A stretch of 64,000 nt of DNA from Sulfoacidibacillus ferrooxidans (lineage in GTDB: Bacteria; Bacillota; Bacilli; Alicyclobacillales; SLC66): contig NZ_JALBUF010000002.1 of assembly GCF_022606465.1 (NCBI RefSeq), positions 62,001-126,000 of the forward strand, in the 5' to 3' direction. Every line of letters starts with the position of its first letter. Position 1 is the first letter of the stretch. A program made the position numbers and the translations under genes. Shown here piece by piece: positions 61,194-64,000 of this stretch. Under the pieces are notes generated by a model. That model was not told the DNA's origin, searched no databases, and worked only from the letters and a program-made list of their open reading frames with translations.

Positions 61194-61598
61194 ACTATGC
61201 ATGACCATAATGCAACGGTCCATAATCATCGTTTTTCCCGCAGCCTCAGCTAACTTTGCCGCTTCTTCATTGTAGACGCCCTGCTGAGCCCAAATGACAG
61301 GACACGCGGTCGCATTTGCTTCTATTACGACAGCTGGAAGTGCCTCACTGCGTCGAAAAACATTGATGATCTCGTATGGATCTGGGATGTCTTGCAAAGA
61401 GTGGTATGCTTTTTCACCAAGTGCTGATGATATGTTCGGGTTCACTGGTATGATCCGGTACCCGCGATTTTGCATTTCTTTGGCGACTGCGTAGCTTTCA
61501 CGGTCTGGTTGGTCAGATAAACCGACCACCGCTATTGTTTTGGCACCTTTTAAAATGGTGGCCATCTGTTCGGAATTAGGGTTTTCAAACATTAACAT
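61170..61598 (-). CDS. CoA-binding Rossmann-fold protein (YccU family)
   Basis: 142 residues. The N-terminal Rossmann motif is IAVVGLSDQPDRESY; INVFRRSEALPAVV and VWAQQGVYN-like residues (here IWAQQGVYNEEAAKLAE) are typical of CoA_binding_2 proteins. Their biochemical role is unsettled. GGAGGGG on the minus strand precedes ATG 61598 and ATG 61592; the second has better spacing. The last 24 bp overlap the end of the convergent GGDEF gene. Confidence 0.9.
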   Translation of the reverse strand: MLMFENPNSEQMATILKGAKTIAVVGLSDQPDRESYAVAKEMQNRGYRIIPVNPNISSALGEKAYHSLQDIPDPYEIINVFRRSEALPAVVIEANATACPVIWAQQGVYNEEAAKLAEAAGKTMIMDRCIMVMHSLFVKGKA

Positions 61599-61730
61599 TT
61601 CCCCTCCTTCTCCTGCCTCATTAGTATACCATGTTGCCCCAATTTCAAAGTGGACTTGGACTGACTAGAGAAATTATCCTATATAGTATAAGACTAGTCA
61701 AAAAAGTGAGTGTGGTAGAAAGCGGAACCT

Positions 61731-61739
61731 GATATAATC
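61731..61739 (+). promoter_or_regulatory. Extended -10 promoter of the thiolase operon
   Basis: TGATATAAT at 61731-61739, 37 bases before the thiolase ATG. An imperfect palindrome tgactag/ctagtca (about 61662-61700) lies upstream and could be an operator. Confidence 0.45.
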
Positions 61740-61776
61740 AATTGATAACTAATAAAAATAAACGGGGCGTGAGTAC

Positions 61777-62943
61777 ATGTTTGAAGCTGTTATTGTCGAT
61801 GCTATCCGCACACCAATAGGGAAGCGCAACGGAACACTTAAAGATAGTCATCCTGTTGATTTGCTAGCTCATGTATTGAAGTCGATGATAGGTCGCCATC
61901 CGATTGCTCCGGAACGTATAGATGATGTGATTGTCGGTTGCGTAGATCAGGTTGGCGAACAGGCTGTAAACATCGGGCGCAATGCTTGGCTCTCAGCTGG
62001 TTTGCCAGAATCAGTGCCGGCCGTTACGCTGGATCGCCAGTGTGGATCCAGTCTGCAAGCGCTTCATTTTGCTGCCCAAGGCGTGATGTCAGGTGCATAT
62101 GATCTGGTTATTGCTGCGGGTGTTGAATCCATGACTCGGATTCCTATGTTACAGTCCTTTAGTGATGAGAGTACACCACTTACAGCAGATATTGCGAAGC
62201 GCTACCATATGAAATCTGGTTGGTTTAATCAGGCGGTTGGTGCGGAGATGATTGCCAAAAAGTACGGTTTAAGTCGTACACAACTGGATGAATTCGGATA
62301 TCGCAGTCATCAGTTGGCACAAGCTGCCCGAGCAGAAGGGAAATTTCGCAATGAAATCGTGTCAGTGCCTATCTCACAAGACGGCCGTTCCTTGTGGTTT
62401 ACTGATGATGAAGGGATCAGACCAGAGACTAACATCGAGAAGATGGCGACGTTAAGGCCCGCATTTCCTGGACTAGAGTTAATCACAGCGGGTAATGCGA
62501 GTCAGATCTCCGATGGGGCGAGTGCTGTGATGATTGCTTCAGCAGAGACCGCTAAAGAGTTAGGACTAAAGCCTCTTGCGCGGTTTGTGTCATTTGCAGT
62601 TGTTGGTGTAGATCCTGTTACGATGTTAACAGGTCCTATTCCTGCTACCCAAAAAGTCTTGCGGCGCGCTGGTATGAATATTAGTGATATTGATTTATTT
62701 GAGGTCAATGAAGCGTTTGCATCTGTTGTGCTCGCTTGGCAAAAAGAAGTTGGAGCGCCTATGGAGCGCGTAAATACCATGGGTGGAGCCATTGCGCTCG
62801 GGCACCCACTTGGTGCGACAGGAACGCGGATCGCATCAACTATCGTACATGCATTGCAAAGAGAGCAAAAACAATATGGTCTTATTGCCATCTGTGAGGG
62901 CGGTGGGATGGCCAACGCTACGATTATTGAACGGTTATCGTAA
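61777..62943 (+). CDS. Thiolase (acetyl-CoA C-acyltransferase)
   Basis: 388 residues. The nucleophile Cys89 is in DRQCGSSLQALHFA. VNEAFASVVLAW, the His in GGAIALGHPLGATGTR and the second Cys in AICEGGGMANA complete the active site. Thiolases cleave 3-ketoacyl-CoA in beta-oxidation or condense acetyl-CoA. An acyl-CoA dehydrogenase follows on the same strand, which favours fatty acid breakdown. ATG 61777 has an ACGGGG site. Confidence 0.93.
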   Translation: MFEAVIVDAIRTPIGKRNGTLKDSHPVDLLAHVLKSMIGRHPIAPERIDDVIVGCVDQVGEQAVNIGRNAWLSAGLPESVPAVTLDRQCGSSLQALHFAAQGVMSGAYDLVIAAGVESMTRIPMLQSFSDESTPLTADIAKRYHMKSGWFNQAVGAEMIAKKYGLSRTQLDEFGYRSHQLAQAARAEGKFRNEIVSVPISQDGRSLWFTDDEGIRPETNIEKMATLRPAFPGLELITAGNASQISDGASAVMIASAETAKELGLKPLARFVSFAVVGVDPVTMLTGPIPATQKVLRRAGMNISDIDLFEVNEAFASVVLAWQKEVGAPMERVNTMGGAIALGHPLGATGTRIASTIVHALQREQKQYGLIAICEGGGMANATIIERLS

Positions 62944-62997
62944 GAGTGGGGCGTTGCGCTACATGGATCTGACAGTATGCGAAAGAGGGGTGTTTTG

Positions 62998-64000
62998 GTG
63001 CAACATGCCTATTTAACAGAAGAGCATGCTATTTTTCGCCGTTCGGTGCGGCGATTTTTAGAAAAAGAGGCTGTGCCATACTATGATCAGTGGGAAGCAG
63101 ATCGCATGGTTCCACGATCTTTTTGGGAAAAGTTCGGTGCTCAAGGTTTTTTAGCACCTGCCATTCCAGAAGAGTACGGTGGTTCAGGAGCAGATTTCTC
63201 GTATTCTGTAGTTATTGATGAAGAATTGGAACGTGTGGGATCGGGATTAACAGGTATTTCTCTACACAGTGATATTGTTGTTCCGTATTTATTGCAGTAT
63301 GGGACAGAGGAGCAGAAACAGACATGGTTACCTGGATGTGCTTCCGGGGCCATTGTGACCGCTATTGCGATGACCGAGCCTGGAGCTGGATCAGATTTGG
63401 CAGGAGTGCTTACTACAGCGATACGCGATGGTGATGAGTATGTAGTACATGGGCAAAAGACTTTTATTACAAATGGTATTCAAGCTGACCTTGTGCTTGT
63501 TGTGTGTAAAACCGATCCATCAGCTAATCCGCCACATAAAGGGATGAGTTTGCTGTGGGTTGAACGGGGAATGGAAGGTTTTTCACGAGGTAGACAACTG
63601 GAAAAAGTTGGTCAACATTGTCAGGATACTGCAGAGTTACTTTTTGATCAATGTCGTGTACCAGTTGGGCACTTGCTTGGACGCGAGGGAGAAGGATTTA
63701 GCTATTTGTCACAAAAGCTCCAGCAAGAGCGACTAGTTGTTGCCATTGCTGGGCAAGTAACAGCAGAAGAAGTTCTAAAAGATACTATCGCTTATGTCAA
63801 GAGTCGCACAGCGTTTGGCCAACCACTGAGTCGATTTCAACATACGCGGTTTACTTTGGCAGAATTGGCCACAAAAGTACGTGTGAGTCGCACGTTTTTA
63901 GACCACCTCATTACAAGACACCTTGCTGATGAGGAAATTGTTGAAGATGTATCGATGGCAAAGTGGTTTTTAACTGATATGGCAAAAGAAGTGGTCAATA
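62998..64000 (+). CDS. Acyl-CoA dehydrogenase, 3' end beyond the window
   Basis: 334 codons are visible and the frame is open at the right edge; full-length members have about 380-400 residues. Family signatures are present: AMTEPGAGSDLAG (FAD/substrate site), FITNGIQADLVLVV, and SRTAFGQPLSRFQHTRFTLAE near the end. The enzyme oxidises acyl-CoA to enoyl-CoA with FAD and passes electrons to ETF. The catalytic Glu lies beyond the window. GTG 62998 is chosen because GAAAGAGGGG lies seven bases before it. It is 54 bp after the thiolase, probably the same operon. Confidence 0.9.
   Translation, partial: MQHAYLTEEHAIFRRSVRRFLEKEAVPYYDQWEADRMVPRSFWEKFGAQGFLAPAIPEEYGGSGADFSYSVVIDEELERVGSGLTGISLHSDIVVPYLLQYGTEEQKQTWLPGCASGAIVTAIAMTEPGAGSDLAGVLTTAIRDGDEYVVHGQKTFITNGIQADLVLVVCKTDPSANPPHKGMSLLWVERGMEGFSRGRQLEKVGQHCQDTAELLFDQCRVPVGHLLGREGEGFSYLSQKLQQERLVVAIAGQVTAEEVLKDTIAYVKSRTAFGQPLSRFQHTRFTLAELATKVRVSRTFLDHLITRHLADEEIVEDVSMAKWFLTDMAKEVVN

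Overview
The window reads as chromosome of an aerobic, spore-forming, low-to-mid GC Gram-positive bacterium of the class Bacilli. The evidence is the Bacillus-type rapZ-yvcK-whiA-crh cluster, HPr kinase, the HemQ (coproporphyrin) type of haem synthesis, lipoprotein-type binding proteins, GerP-like small proteins and an oxygen-dependent BluB domain. A relative of the Alicyclobacillaceae is my guess from gene content; I cannot prove it without a search. No rRNA, tRNA, CRISPR array, prophage or complete insertion sequence was seen.

Layout. 0-2.4 kb: end of a PucR/CdaR-type regulator, a MsmX/UgpC sugar-ABC ATPase, and a 153-bp MITE-like element inserted at its stop codon. 2.6-8.3 kb: hprK, then a compact histidine operon hisZ-G-H-A-F-IE that lacks hisD and hisB. 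8.5-16.1 kb: a peptide ABC transporter in the unusual order ATPase-ATPase-permease-binding protein-permease, followed by a second closely similar binding protein with its own promoter. 16.2-23.2 kb: argS (minus), a TPR protein, an orphan selB and aroA. 23.4-27.8 kb: glucokinase, rapZ, a membrane-anchored form of yvcK, whiA and crh. 27.9-30.6 kb: a small membrane protein, a Tag-like glycosylase fragment, an M24 peptidase and niaR. 30.6-32.6 kb: four paralogous GerPA/GerPF-like proteins of about 80 residues around an Hsp20 protein with a collagen-like linker. 32.7-36.1 kb: pyruvate carboxylase. 36.2-37.8 kb: an APC permease (minus). 38.2-45.0 kb: a corrinoid uptake and nucleotide-loop assembly operon, btuF-btuC-btuD-cobU-cobS-cobC and a CobT-BluB fusion. 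45-51.2 kb: a C39-like protein, a CPA2 antiporter, an SLT-domain coiled-coil protein and a PBP1A. 51.3-58.4 kb: hemQ, an orphan hook/rod-type flagellar protein, an aldo/keto reductase, an MFS pump, a divergent lgt, a peroxiredoxin/thioredoxin-like pair and panD. 58.5-61.6 kb: a FIST sensor followed by a GAF-like/GGDEF protein and a CoA-binding protein. 61.8-64 kb: a thiolase and the start of an acyl-CoA dehydrogenase, which runs off the window.

How genes work together. HprK (2.6 kb) and Crh (27.5 kb) are kinase and target of the same carbon-catabolite switch, and glucokinase, YvcK, RapZ and MsmX are also tied to carbon use. The order hprK, his operon, TPR protein, rapZ-yvcK-whiA-crh resembles the same block in Bacillus subtilis with other genes inserted. 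The B12 operon imports corrinoids and builds the lower ligand itself, with DMB synthesis and DMB activation in one polypeptide. Its promoter carries an 11-bp palindrome over the -35 box and a leader terminator, but I could not find a cobalamin riboswitch. The least explained part of the window is the GerP-like/Hsp20 cluster.
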